DNA from: Silene conica | Lineage: Eukaryota > Streptophyta > Magnoliopsida > Caryophyllales > Caryophyllaceae | NCBI GenBank assembly: GCA_029255685.2 | Contig: CM055311.2 | Location: 21,447,703 to 21,511,702 of the forward strand | Length of the DNA: 64,000 nucleotides | Direction of reading: 5' to 3' | Shown here: in pieces, positions 46,618 to 58,352 of the stretch | Position numbering within the stretch: position 1 is the first letter of the stretch | Layout: every line of letters begins with the position of its first letter | The notes under the pieces: model-generated | What the model was told of the DNA's origin: nothing | The model's input: the letters and a program-made list of their open reading frames with translations, nothing else | Databases searched by the model: none | Made by a program: the position numbers and the translations under genes

Positions 46618-47817
46618 CTAAGCTGCCTGCTTTCCCATGGCAAAGAGCTTGCCACTGGACTTGACCCCACTCTGACTGGCACTAGATGTCCCAGCCTGCT
46701 GGTTCCCCTCTGCTCCTGTCTTCTGGTTACCTCCATTCCCATAGCTTTGGTTCTGGTGCGAGCGGTTCTGGTAACTGTTGAAGTTCCTCTGGAAATTGCT
46801 GCTCCCTCCAGACTTTGCACCCCCACCATAATTTGTCGTGGGTGTGCGATAGCCGCTGCTACCATAGGACTGAGAGCGGGATCCCTGATATCCGGATGTA
46901 GGCGTGCGATAACCCCCGGACTGATTCCCTCCAGAAGAGCGACATACTGCCTGCTTGTGCCCAATCTTTCCGCAGCCGAAACAGACCATTCCCACCGAAC
47001 CACTGCCAGAACCTCCACTCCTGAAGTTGCCCCCACTTTGGTTTCTCCCACCACCAGAGGCACTACTCCCGAAGTACCCACTGAACTTGTTAAAGCTTTG
47101 CTTTTTCGATCCTGAACCCTCAGTTACTGATTCAGCCTTCCTCTTTTCAAACTTGGACTTCTTGTCCTCCTTGATCATCTTTGAAAGCCTCTCCGCCGCC
47201 CCAGCCCTTAGGTAGATGTCACGGACTGTGGTGGGCGGAGCTGCAATCAGTCTCTTTTTGACGGCGATTGATAATCCTCTCTCAAATTTCATTGCCAACA
47301 TGGCATCGTCGAAACCCATGTCTCCCACGTAGTTCGCCAACTGGATGAATTTCCTGTAGTAAGCCTCCACTGACATGTCCTCCGTCATCTTGAATATATC
47401 AAACTCCTCTCTTAACTTGCTTTTCTGGAATTCTGGTAGAAACACCTCATATAATATCCTCTTGAATGCGACCCAAGCAACAAACTCGGTCCCATCCTCT
47501 CTAGCTGCCTCTCTAAGCTCTCCCTTGTTCCCGGTCCACCAGTCTCCAGCCATACCCCTCAGATAGTGGGCAGCCTGGTCCACCCTAAATTCTTCAGGGC
47601 AATCCACCAAATCGAACAGATTACTGAATTCCCGGCACCAAGCTCCCAGCAGATGAGGTTCCCCCTCCCCAGTGAATTGGGTAGGGTGATGCCTCGTGAT
47701 GATTGTGCTCATTTTCGCGGAGTCCATACGTTTGGCCTTTAGGGCCTCATTTTCAGCTATCAAACGGTCCAACTCTTCTTGCGTGATTTTAACGGCATTA
47801 TCTCTTCGCGGAGGCAT
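46618..47817 (-). pseudogene. Element H gag region
   Basis: It opens MPPRRDNAVKITQEELDRL at 47817 (an upstream in-frame ATG exists at 47865). A Retrotrans_gag domain follows with FTGEGEPHLLGAWCREFSNLF and YLRGMAGDWW, then a Gly/Ser-rich linker with the zinc knuckle CFGCGKIGHKQAVC. The tail is rich in Gly, Ser, Tyr and Gln. The gag packages the element RNA into particles in the cytoplasm. Confidence 0.9.
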
Positions 47818-47865
47818 ACTATAACACAAGAAAAGAAATGAGTCCCGACGCATGTGGGCACCCAT

Positions 47866-48355
47866 TTGGGTTAGGGCTAAAGCCCCTAAACAATAAAGTC
47901 TTTAAACACTTATCATACAGGCTAGTTCTCTTCTATAACATGGCTCAGGGATCACATAACCGCATATCACTAGACATAATGAGAGAAGAATCACTAACAT
48001 GTTTCAAATCACTTCACATATCATATTAATATACACCTCTTTATTCAAACAATTGGAGATTCTTTCATGCTCATGCCCCTTCCGGCTTTTCCAAATAATC
48101 ACTTATACCCAGAAATTTCATAAACACTTAACACAGTATACCATTACTTCTATCTTTTCTTAACCTACCCCTTTTCTCTCGTATATTCTCTCTGGGTTCC
48201 CGGGTAAAACTGATAGGGCCAATGGTTCGGTGTGAGGGGGCCCCAGACTCATACTTTGCCTTTAGTGTGCTCCTAACAGTTCTATCCCGGGGGTTCATTT
48301 TATTTAGACTCTCCTACCTTCATTGGGTTCATTAGTTTAGGCCCGAGGATCGTTC
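47866..48355 (-). other. Leader of element H
   Basis: About 0.5 kb lie between primer site and gag, with no domain-bearing frame. Confidence 0.6.
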
Positions 48356-48367
48356 GCTCTGATACCA
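48356..48367 (-). other. Primer-binding site of element H
   Basis: The minus strand reads TGGTATCAGAGC three bases inside the 5' LTR edge at 48371, matching initiator tRNA-Met. Confidence 0.9.
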
Positions 48368-48370
48368 CTT

Positions 48371-50359
48371 TGTAACACCCCCATTTATTTAAGGGCCTGC
48401 ACTAGGACTCCCTAGATAAATAAGGATGTTACCATCCCGGTTTCCCGAGGCAGTAGATTCAAAGGAAGATAAACAGTACTTTAAATTAATAAGTTATCTA
48501 AAAAACGAGTTTATACAACTGAACTAAAAACAAACTGTCTTGATAGAACAAAAGTACAACTCATAAAAACTACTATGGTGATCTAGACTCTAGGCAGGTC
48601 CGGATCCAAGCTTCTCTCTCCCCTAGCTCCCATAGTCTCAGCACCTGTCAATCTGATCCCCAATAATTTGTTCATCACAGGTGATCACGAATACACGGGG
48701 TCAACCACGAGGTTGAGTAGAGAAAACTGTAAATAAACCACATTACTATAAATTGAAAGTCGAGCTTCTCCACACCAATCACAGACCCTTAATTCTCCAT
48801 ACCAAACACAGACCCTTTATCTCCGCACCGATCACAGACCCTTTATCTCCGCACCAATCATAGACCCTTTATCTCCGCACCATTGTTATCACAGTATGAT
48901 ATAAATGCACATTATAATGATCACATGATAATATATAACAAACATGCTTGATATCAATTATGAACGGTTTACACATCATCATATATCAGTAGTTTCCCCT
49001 ACCTCAAACTGCAGAAGGAAAAAGGCAAATACGAAACTGCTCCTAAAAATGCTCCACGCGAAAACTTCCACCTAGATACGTATATACGATTAATAAACTT
49101 CCTAATTCTCGTAATACATGTACACATTCTATTTATAGACACTTCCTATATTTAGAAAGCCTCCCAACCAACGGGTTGCCCAAAATAGTAACTTTCTAAA
49201 TATAGTAACTTCTAAAAATAGTAACTTCGATTTTGAAATTCAAACTATATAAAACACTCATTAAAATCATATCAAAGAATATTCTTACCATAATTACTAA
49301 TATACTCATAACAAAATAATAATAATAATAATAAAAATAAAGCCATCCAAGCCATAAAACCCGACAGCCCCCATCCCGACTTCAGCACCCATTTCCACCG
49401 CCTACCACCACGTCGACCACCCACCAACACCAGACCCTGACACCACCGACCACCATCTGACACCCCGACACGACCACACCAGTCGACACCCCCTGTCGAC
49501 TCTGCCCAGCAACCTTAAACTCAGCCAGACATTCGCCTGAGTTCCAAATATACGGAAACAGACCCCTATCGAGCCCCGACAACCACCCTTGCACCACCCA
49601 CACACCCACCAGTCTACACCACCGACAACCCTCCAGTAAGCCACGGTGGTTTTACTGTATTGACCTCCCCCGAGTCGACAGTAAAACCACCCCCAAACCG
49701 ATCCCTCTGACCGAGACAACCCTGAACAGAGACCACCAGGGGCTACGAACCACCCCTTCGACACTGACCCTACCACCTAGACCTGCTATGGCAACCACCC
49801 CACTACTGCCCTGACTACCACCCGTAAGGTGGTCTTAAACATGACCAAGGCTGGCGAACCACCACCCTTCGAACAGACCATAAACATAGACAGATTCAAC
49901 ATAAAAGCAAACAAATGTCAGACCCTTAGCACGCACCTGATTTCAGACTCCAAAACGAACGACCTAGGCACGACTAACTGGCCGGAAAACTCCTTCTCTT
50001 ACTGCTGTGAGGTGGCGGCTGTAAAACTAGGGTGTGAGTTGTGTTGTAGGTAGGTCAGATTGCAGAGTAAAACTGATCTTATATGGCGGCATAGAGTGAT
50101 TTTAACGTGAGATGTAGTTGTGAGTGGGTAGGGTTTCGTTAGGGTTTTCTCGAAGTGTGGGCTGGTTTGCTTGGCACAAATAACGAGGCCCAAGACTCTA
50201 CCCTATGGTCTCGAGTTCGAACCCCCTCTAAAGCATAAACCGTCATTTAAATCATAAAACATGTGTACCTACTAAATAATAAACATCGTAGTCTAGACTA
50301 TCTTATCGTCACGAACTAAACCAATATCATTTCCGTAATAAAATATACGGGGTATTACA
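48371..50359 (-). repeat. Element H 5' LTR (1989 bp)
   Basis: It matches the 3' LTR at about 99 percent by eye. It is shorter mainly because its AAT tract (about 49315-49336) is short. It holds the same tandem block near 48774-48885 and the conserved island at 48683-48720. Confidence 0.92.
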
Positions 50360-50364
50360 TAAAT

Positions 50365-51642
50365 CATATTGTGTAATGAGAAAATACAACTGTTATTTTC
50401 TATTACAAATGAAAAACCAAGTTTGTCAAGCGCAGAAAATGAAATAATGTTTTTGGACAAACAAGGAACATAATAACAGTTATATAAAGATAACTCGAAT
50501 CCACTTGGAAGCTGGATCACGTATGTTCCCCTCGAGACTGCAGCAACACGTGCTCCATTCCCGACACGCAGGACAACCTCACCCTTGATGAGGGGTTCTT
50601 GGTTTCGGAGGCCCTGCACATGATTACATAGATGAGAACCACAACCAGTATCTAGTACCCAAGTTCCGTAACTTGCATGTTTAATCTCAATCATGTGAAT
50701 AAAAGAAGAAGAAGACATACCAATAGGAGTAACGCGGCCTGCCTTAATGTCCTCACGATACACGGGGCATGAGCGCCTCCAATGCCCAGTCTTGTGGCAA
50801 TGGTGGCATTCCATGCTAGTATCCTTGCTCTTTGTTTTGCCCTGTGAGTTGCTCGACTCACCTGGCCCACTCTTAGTAAATCCTGACTTCTTAAACATGG
50901 GCTTGCCTACTGTTAGGTCGCCCTGAGCTTTAGCTTTACCCTTACCCTTACCCTTACTGGAGATCATGAGAACATCTTGCTTCACGCTCCCACTTAATTT
51001 CAGATCCTTCTCGGTCTGTACGAGAAGGGAGTGGAGCTCATGAGGAGTCTTCTTCATGTCGTTCATGTAATAGTTGGCCCTAAAGAGGGCGAACCCATCA
51101 TGAAGCGAATGAAGCATTCGATCAACGATTATGTTCTCACTGATCTTGCAGTTTAGGGCCTCCAGTTTCTCGATATTCTCAATCATGTTGAGAATATGTG
51201 GGCTAACTGTTTGGCCCTTCTTGAGTTTCGCCTCAAAGAAGCGACATGTATGCTCATAAGAAACGATTCTCGGAGCCTTTGAGAATTCGTTAGTGAGCGT
51301 GGTGAAAATCTTGTTTGCACCATGGGTTATGAAGCGTCTTTGCAAATTGGATTCAATTGCATAGATGAGTACGTTCTTTATCGCACCCGCTTCCATGACG
51401 AAGTCGCTATGAGCGCGAACTTCGTTAGCTATAGCTCCAGTTCCTGGGTGTGCCGGAATGGGCTCAGTTAAGTACTTGAGCTTTCCGTCAGCAATGGCAG
51501 CATTCCGTAGTGCTGCCTCCCAGTCAGAGAAGTTTGACCCATCATTCCTCAGTCTAGTGGACTGATTCATGGAGTCCATGAAGGCTTTTAGCCAGGATTC
51601 ACGTGCTAGCTTGGCACTTGGCATTGGGTCTTCACCAGCCAT
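50365..51642 (-). pseudogene. Element B gag and protease start
   Basis: It opens MAGEDPMPSAKLARESW at 51642. It carries the copia gag with SNFSDWEAALRNA, the zinc knuckle CHHCHKTGHWRRSC and the protease block WVLDTGCGSHLC, then reaches LDKLGFSFVIENNSCIFSLHNMIY, where chromovirus H is inserted. The sequence is very close to A and C. Confidence 0.9.
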
Positions 51643-53441
51643 TAGTTATACAGCACTTTAATTTGAACGTGTTCTACACTGAAAAGAAGATAAAACAGAA
51701 CCATATAAGCAACTCATTGTTGTGTTTTAAGTCTATATTAAAATGTATTTAAACTCGTAGACTCATGCATTTATATAATTGATCTCCCTCAAGAATTATA
51801 TAAACGATCCCAAGACTCAATTTCCGTATATTGATAAGCCCACAGCTTGGCTAATTCCACCGTTGGAACTCTTGGTCGATAGATTTCCGTAAATCCTATC
51901 TATTAGTCCATCTCAGTCGCTAGATAGTATCGAGTGACCATGATGTTGAGATAAAATAAATCATCTGTTCCCACTTACCCGACGTAGAAGGGGTCATATT
52001 ATGCCTACCGACGAAGAATGGATTCATGGGAGTCTGATTTATAAAGACTATTCTCAATTTTTGGTTATACGAGGAAGACCCCATCAACTTTTATTTATCC
52101 ATTTTAAGTGAACTAATATCTAGCATATGCGTGAATGAATGAAATAAAGTGATGGCTTTGCAATTGACATGTGACATCTGTATTGTCACAGAAAACTAAC
52201 GCGTAACCTCTACGTGAGTCAGTTTTCAGGCTTGTTATAGGTGGTTTGGTTTTAGGCGTAATATGATGCAAGCTATTATCGATGAAAGCATAAAATAAAT
52301 GCAATAAACGTAAATAAAAAGTCCTAGTGTGGCCTATCCTACCAAAATAAACATAAAACAACTTGGAATCCACCGTTGGACCCTAGAAGCTTGTCTTGAT
52401 GTTCCATCTTGGTCCTTGCAGCGAGAGTGAGCATCCGGTCTCCGTCTTTGGTCTTCACAAAATTACTAATTTAAATTACAAATATAACCCTATTTACATT
52501 CTAATTTAAATACAAAAGTAATTACATGGCAAAAACCCAAAACGGAGATACAAGATCTCAAAATTACAAGCAAGACTGTGTTCCATCATTACGGTAACAC
52601 AATCTACTAAGGTCACACTAAGTTACAACTGTTTGCAAAAATAAATACGTTATTGAAAGCATTCAGTAGGCATTCAACAAGACGATAAATAAAATACATC
52701 AACTAAAATTAAAATTTATACATGACATAATACTGTTATTATGATTAACAAATTTTACCAAACCACCTTATCAGGATTAAAATTATGTGATTATACTGTT
52801 TTAACCACTTTAATTTTAATAAGTTTATAATCCATTATCTTAAACCGTTTTAAAATAATATGTATCATACGAGAGTGAACCGTTTCACAAAAATAATACA
52901 CTATTTCCGTATATAGCATATTACTTTGGGCCATGGGAAAATAAAACCAAGTTATTTTCCGAAAATAAAACGACTGTTACAGGAAAGAGGTCTACCGACC
53001 CAATAAACAGGTCGACCGACCTCCTGACAGAATTTTTTTTTTTTCTTTTTTTTTATTCCTGTAACTGCAGGGTGGTCGACCGACCCAATAAACAGGTCGA
53101 CCGACCACAAAATACCAAGACGAGTTTCTGAAAACGCGAAATTGTTGTACATTCAAACAAAACAAGTTTTAACCTTTGATTCAAAACGCGTAAATCAAAA
53201 TAAACAGCAATTAGGGTTCACATATTGTCAAGAATATCGATTAATTAACAATATGTACACAGGAATCGAAAACAAGATCGATTATACAAAAGAGAAACTG
53301 CCGAAAAACAGAAACCCTACGCGGGCAGAGGTCGACCGACCACAATAATGGGTCGACCGACCCACACGCCGACAAAAATCAATTTTCAAAATTTTTAAAT
53401 TAAAACTTATGAAAAACACAAAAGTAAAATCTCGTGGCCTG
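51643..53441 (-). other. Long leader of copia element B
   Basis: It is homologous to the A leader. Pairs of GGTCGACCGACC (plus-strand view) start at 52989/53010, 53074/53095 and 53330/53351, each exactly 21 bases apart. No domain-bearing frame is present. Confidence 0.75.
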
Positions 53442-53453
53442 GCTCTGATACCA
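53442..53453 (-). other. Primer-binding site of element B
   Basis: The minus strand reads TGGTATCAGAGC two bases from the LTR edge at 53456. Confidence 0.9.
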
Positions 53454-53455
53454 CT

Positions 53456-54520
53456 TGTGGGTTATATAGCATGAATTCGCCCTAAACATGAAGGATTATA
53501 ACGAATTTTACAGTTGAGATTATTGTCATAAGATAAATAAAACATGAAAAGAATACAACCTTGGGTCCTAGCTTGAATTGGCCTAAGAAGAGGAATTAAA
53601 GTAAATTCCCTCCTATAACTTGCACCCAAGACTTGATTGAGATGATGCCGCGTGTGCTAGAAAAATACTCTCCAATTGCCTTGCAATATGGGGAGAGCTT
53701 TTTGAGGTTTTAGATGTGAGATCTGAGTTTTTGGGAGAAGAATGCTCTCAAAAACCCTAATTGTGAGATTTTATGAATTACCAGTCACTGACAAAGGGAG
53801 AAAGACTCTCCTTTTGTAGTATATGGGTCGGCCGAATGGTATATGGTAAGGGTGGGCTTTTTCCACTCGTACCTTATTCCTTTGCGTGGTTCGACCCGAT
53901 TTGCTAAATTTATTTGCGGGATTTTTATTATAAATCGCATACGTGTTATCAGATATTAATGCAGTCGATGTATTAATAATGGTCTGATAAAATTACGATA
54001 TTGCATAATTACCCAAATTAATATAACTGTTTATATTAATACGCGAAATTAATATTTAATTAAATATAACTGCTTATATTTAATTTACGAATTAAACATG
54101 TAGTCTGTATTAGCTAAAATTATTTAATCCGTATTAAATAATAATCTCAACATCTTATTGACTAATTTAATAGTCAATACCTCTGACTAACTGTTTAGTC
54201 GTATCCGGCATAAATGTGACTGTATTTTCATACCTTCACATCTCTCAAACGTGTCCTATAGGTGTGACGTATAGGGACCAGTTGATCACCGCCATCCGTA
54301 TGACAATAACGTCAAACTTATCTAGCAAGCCAACCGTTATTGATAAACGTGGATCAACTGATAATAATACTGAAGTATGCCCTTGTGATCCTTAAAGAGA
54401 TTTAGTAAGTCATTGTACTTAATTGTCAAGGACACCAGCCCTAACAATCTCCCACTTGTCCGTACAAGGCTATGTGCAATGACGTTATCACACTACATGT
54501 GGAGGACACAAGCTCCAACA
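53456..54520 (-). repeat. Element B 5' LTR (1065 bp)
   Basis: It begins TGTGGGTTATATAGC and ends at the outer boundary CTCCAACA (54520), followed by GAATT. The inner boundary CCCTAACA is also visible at about 54446. It is nearly the same as the solo LTR at 31596-32660. Confidence 0.9.
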
Positions 54521-55451
54521 GAATTTATATTCGATAATTAAGTTATCGAACAATGCTACTAAATCTTATATGATATTGGTGTAGCGTCGAATATGGGTCT
54601 TATTTGTCGAATCCATGATTTAATGTAGTTTTGGGCCTCGTTATGCGTGCCCAATAACTGCCTTCGATGGGCCATATCAATACACGTTCACACAAATAAT
54701 ACCATCACCTTATACGACCTAATTTCATCTAGACCAAAACCCTAATCTACCTTAATCGACACACCACAACTGCACTCACATCACTGCCGCCACACCCGAG
54801 ATTGAAGATGAGGGTCCACACGATGGCCTAGGGTGGTCTAGGGGTGGTCGTTTGCACAGGAAATGAGGTAAACTCGCCATTTCCTTCGCCTTTCTCTGTT
54901 TTCGTTCGTGTTACCATGCTTGTTATAATCTTGCGTTTATCGTGTTTTGGGTTAATTCGTTACTGCGTATTCATAAGTCTTGGTAGGGAGTGTTTGTAGT
55001 TTATGCTGGTGGTTGTAGGTTGGTGTCTGGTCGTCGGAGCACCACCATAAAGTGGGTCGTGAGTTTCGACCAAAAACAGGGGAGAACAGGGGGTTACGAG
55101 AGGAGGGTGTTTGACGATGTTTTCAAGTGGTTAGAATGGTGTCGAGGGTACGTGGTCGCCACCAGAGGAGTCATGGGCGGTGAGTGGTGTCAAGAGTGGG
55201 GTCATGTGGTGGTTAGAGTGGTGGTAGTGGTGGCTAGACTAGGATTTTCAGAGACACGAGGCGCAGGGTAGTGTCGGGTTTCGGGTGTTGTTGCTGTGAC
55301 TGCCGGCTTTTGAGGGGGTTGTCGACGACAGGTTTGGGCAAGGGAATTGTCGAGGTGAGCGTCCAGGGATGCACTGGGGGCCAGTGGTGACAACCACCGT
55401 GCCGGGGTGGTGGTTCAGGTGTCGGGAAGGTGTCAAAAGGGTTGTGTTGTG
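53456..55451. repeat. Segmental duplicate, right copy (1996 bp)
   Basis: It matches 31596-33591. To the right, LTR G continues here past the point where the left copy stops. Confidence 0.88.
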
Positions 55452-55510
55452 GGGCTGTCATGGGTGTTGATGCCGGGGGGTCTGTTTTGGTTCATGGGTG
55501 CGCGTTGTTT

Positions 55511-55511
55511 A

Positions 55512-55573
<62 letters not shown>
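55511..55573. repeat. ATT microsatellite in LTR G
   Basis: About 20 trinucleotide units, followed by a looser ATT-rich stretch to about 55715. It occupies the same relative place as the AAT tract of the H LTRs. Confidence 0.93.
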
Positions 55574-56129
55574 GTTTTACTAATAGTTTTATTATTGTTA
55601 TTATTAGTGTTATTTTATTATTATTCTTTTTAGCATTATTAACATTATAATTCATATTAATTATCATTGTCTTTATAATTATCTTACTACTATTATTATT
55701 ATTGTGTTGGTGGTAATAGTAATAGTTGGTAATTTATCAAATCGTGTTAGTTGAAGGTGTTTATAAGTCGGGAAGTTCCCATTTTAAGAAAGTTACTATT
55801 TCGGGAAAGTTTCCATTTTAGGAAACTTTCCACTTATAGAAGGTTACTATTTATAGTAAGGGTAAGTTGATTTATGGGGGTTCGGAAGTTTATTAATTCG
55901 TTACGTATACGTGTTTAGGTAACGGTTTTCGCGTGGAACACTTCTAGCAAGCTTGTGATTGACTGTGCTTCTGCAATTTGAGGTAGGGGAATACTGTATA
56001 CATGGTGATGAGTAATCTGTTTATTATTTGATGTTAATTATGTACATCTTATTGTATGAATGGTGTTATATTGTGTTTAATTGACTGCATATTTTCGTGA
56101 TACGATACGATGTGGTGATTACTGGGTCT

Positions 56130-56350
56130 TGTGATATGGAGTGGAGTATATTGGGTCTTATGATATAGAGCGGAGTATATTGGAACTTGTGATTGGTGTA
56201 GAGATAATGGGTCTTGTGATTGGTGTGGAGATAATGGGTCTTGTGATTGGCGTGGAGATAATTGGTCTTGTGATTTGGTGCGAAGATAATGGGTCTTGTG
56301 ATTTGGTGTGGAGAATATTGGGTCTTGTGATTCGGAGTGGAGATGATTGA
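56130..56350 (+). repeat. About 28-bp tandem array in LTR G
   Basis: Seven or so units share a core such as GGGTCTTGTGATTGGTGTGG followed by AGATAAT. The H LTRs carry a related array in the same relative place. Confidence 0.8.
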
Positions 56351-56491
56351 CTTTCTATTTATAGTAATGCCTTGACTGCTTAATGTTTCCTCTACTCAAC
56401 CTCGTGGTTGACCCTGTGTATTCGTGTGACACCTGTGATGATCCGTAATGGGGAGCAGTTTTGACAGGAATGATGGTGCTGTGGGAGCATG

Positions 56492-57563
56492 TGTGGGGAA
56501 TAAAGCATGTATTCGCCCTAAAACATGAAGGATTATAACGAAACATACAATTGTAATTATTGTAATAAGTTAATAAAAACATGAAAAGGAATACAACCTT
56601 GGGTCCTTGCTTGAATTGGCCTAAGAACAGGAATTAAAGCAAATTCCCTCCTATAGCTTGCACCCAAGACTTGATTGAGACGATGCCGCGTGTGTTAGAA
56701 ATACTCTCCAATTCCCTTGCAATATGGGGAGAGCTTTTGTGAGTTTTGATGTGAGATCTGGGATTTTGGGAGGAGGATGCTCTCAAAACCCTAATTCTTG
56801 AGATTATGAATTAACCAGTTGAACAAGAGTCACCTGGCAAAAGGAGAGCTCTACTCCTTATGTAGTACTCGGCCAAAAATCTCGAATAGGGTAAGAGTGG
56901 GCTTTCCACTCTTACCTTATTCTAATTCGTGATTCGACCCATTTTGCTAAAAGTTATTCGCGGGATTTTAATTTTAAATCGCACACATGTTATCAGATAT
57001 TAATGTAGTCGATACATTAATAATGGTCTGATAAAATTACGATATTGTATAATTATCCAAATTAATATAACTGTTTATATTAATAAGTGAATACAATATT
57101 TAATTAAATATAACCGTTTATATTTAATTTACGAATTAATCATGTAATCCGTATTAGCTAAAATTATTTAATCCGTATTAAATAATAATCTCAACATCTT
57201 ATTGACTAATTTAATAGTCAATACCTCTGACTAACTGTTTAGTCGTATCCGGGATAAATGTGACTGTATTTTTATACCTTCACATCTCTCAAACGTGTCC
57301 TATAGGTGTGACGTATATGGACCAGTTGATCACCGCCATCCGTATGACAATAACGTCAAACTTATCTAGCAAGCCAACCGTTATTGATAAACGTGGATCA
57401 ACTGATAATAATACTGAAGTATGCCCTTGTGATCCTTTAAGAGATTTAGTAAGTCATTGTACTAACTGTCAAGGACACCAGCCCCAACAATCTCCCACTT
57501 GTCCGTACAAGGGTATGTGCAATGACGTTATCACACTACATATGGAGAACACAAGCTCCAACA
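56492..57563 (-). repeat. Element C 3' LTR
   Basis: It begins TGTGGGGAATAAAGC. Both family boundaries are visible at the internal side: CCCCAACA at 57489 and CTCCAACA at 57563, each followed by a CTCCCACTTGTCC purine-tract complement. Confidence 0.88.
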
Positions 57564-58352
57564 AACTCCCACTTGTCCGTACAAGTGTAGGTGCGATAAC
57601 CGATTCTCATATCCTTTTAAAATTTATCCCACTCAATGTAAGACAATTTGCAAATCCGCATTCGCAAAGGTCATATCTCACAAGCGATCTGTATCAAGAG
57701 TGGTTTCCCCGACTAGAGAGTAACTTAACTGATAAAGCGAATCTGTATTCGAGCATGGCCATGCATTTCAGTTACTACTCCTCGAGTGGCCCTGAGAAAT
57801 GATAAAATCCTGATAATGGTTTTGATATTTCCCTCAACTCGAATCCTGCCGATGTAAGCGCAGCATAAAATAACCCAGAAAAAATCCTCTTGGCCCCTGT
57901 TACGGTGACCGTGGGAAAGAAACCAAAGTTACCCAAAATCTGCCTTAATCTCAAGAGACAGTTGAAAGTCAAAAGACTCGACTCTAAGGAACACTATGGA
58001 GGTCCTATCCACGACCTCTCACCCAATGTTATAAAACATTTAGGACTCCATAACGTTGTCACGGGGTGTCCTACGAGATATCCGTATAACTCGCCTTTGT
58101 GATTGGTCAGTCAGCCGTTTGACTTATGGCTCGTTGAACCCACCATCAACCAACGTCACAAAATGATTACCTGAGTTATCAGCTCAAGTGGGTAATCAGG
58201 GACTAAAACGATGTAATGTTAATCAGTTCACTTTGTGGTGTTCAAAATTGGCGTACAATTCCAGATGAAAAACAAAACATAATATATGATAACAATGAGG
58301 TTGAATAGAGCACACGAGAAAATGAATTATTACATGAATTCATAAAAGAGTA
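57564..58352 (-). other. Element C 3' non-coding region
   Basis: It matches the 27461-28246 region of element A. No sense-strand frame is present. Confidence 0.55.

Larger units (their letters stand above)
40967..50359 (-). mobile_element. Element H: Ty3/gypsy chromovirus (Tekay/Del-like), full length
   Basis: The element is 9393 bases, flanked by the perfect duplication TAAAT (40962-40966, 50360-50364) and inserted in copia B. The 5' LTR on the minus strand is 48371-50359 and the 3' LTR is 40967-43016. Primer site, gag with zinc knuckle, protease, reverse transcriptase, RNase H, integrase and a C-terminal chromodomain-like segment occur in that order, which is the gypsy order, and the chromodomain points to Tekay/Del. 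The LTRs differ by about 20 single sites plus a microsatellite length difference, roughly 1 percent, so it is fairly young. The coding region is nearly whole, with about two or three breaks. Confidence 0.93.
40218..54520 (-). mobile_element. Copia element B, partial, split by chromovirus H
   Basis: On the minus strand, from right to left: 5' LTR (53456-54520), primer site, leader (51643-53441), gag and protease start (51642-50365), chromovirus H (40967-50359 with its target duplication), then the integrase region (40966-40218), where the CACTA end interrupts it. Reverse transcriptase, RNase H and the 3' LTR of B are absent here. Sequence is close to elements A and C. It is broken, chiefly by insertion and loss. 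The outer flank GAATT (54521-54525) is the target duplication shared with the solo LTR at 31596. Confidence 0.87.
54521..56491 (+). mobile_element. LTR G, right copy
   Basis: The continuation of the chromovirus-type LTR includes the GGGCCTCGTTATGCGTGCC block near 54633, a TTGAGGTAGGGG block near 55978 and the conserved island at 56391-56430. It is cut at 56492 by copia element C, and the end of the LTR lies beyond the window. I cannot tell whether G is a solo LTR or part of a longer element. Confidence 0.8.

Noticed and set aside
46516-47115. Plus-strand 199-residue frame over the H gag
   Set aside because: It is the antisense shadow of the Gly/Ser-rich gag tail.
57260-57802. Plus-strand 180-residue frame
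   Set aside because: It is antisense to the LTR and 3' non-coding region of copia C, and no known domain can be seen. The same stretch in element A gives only short antisense frames.
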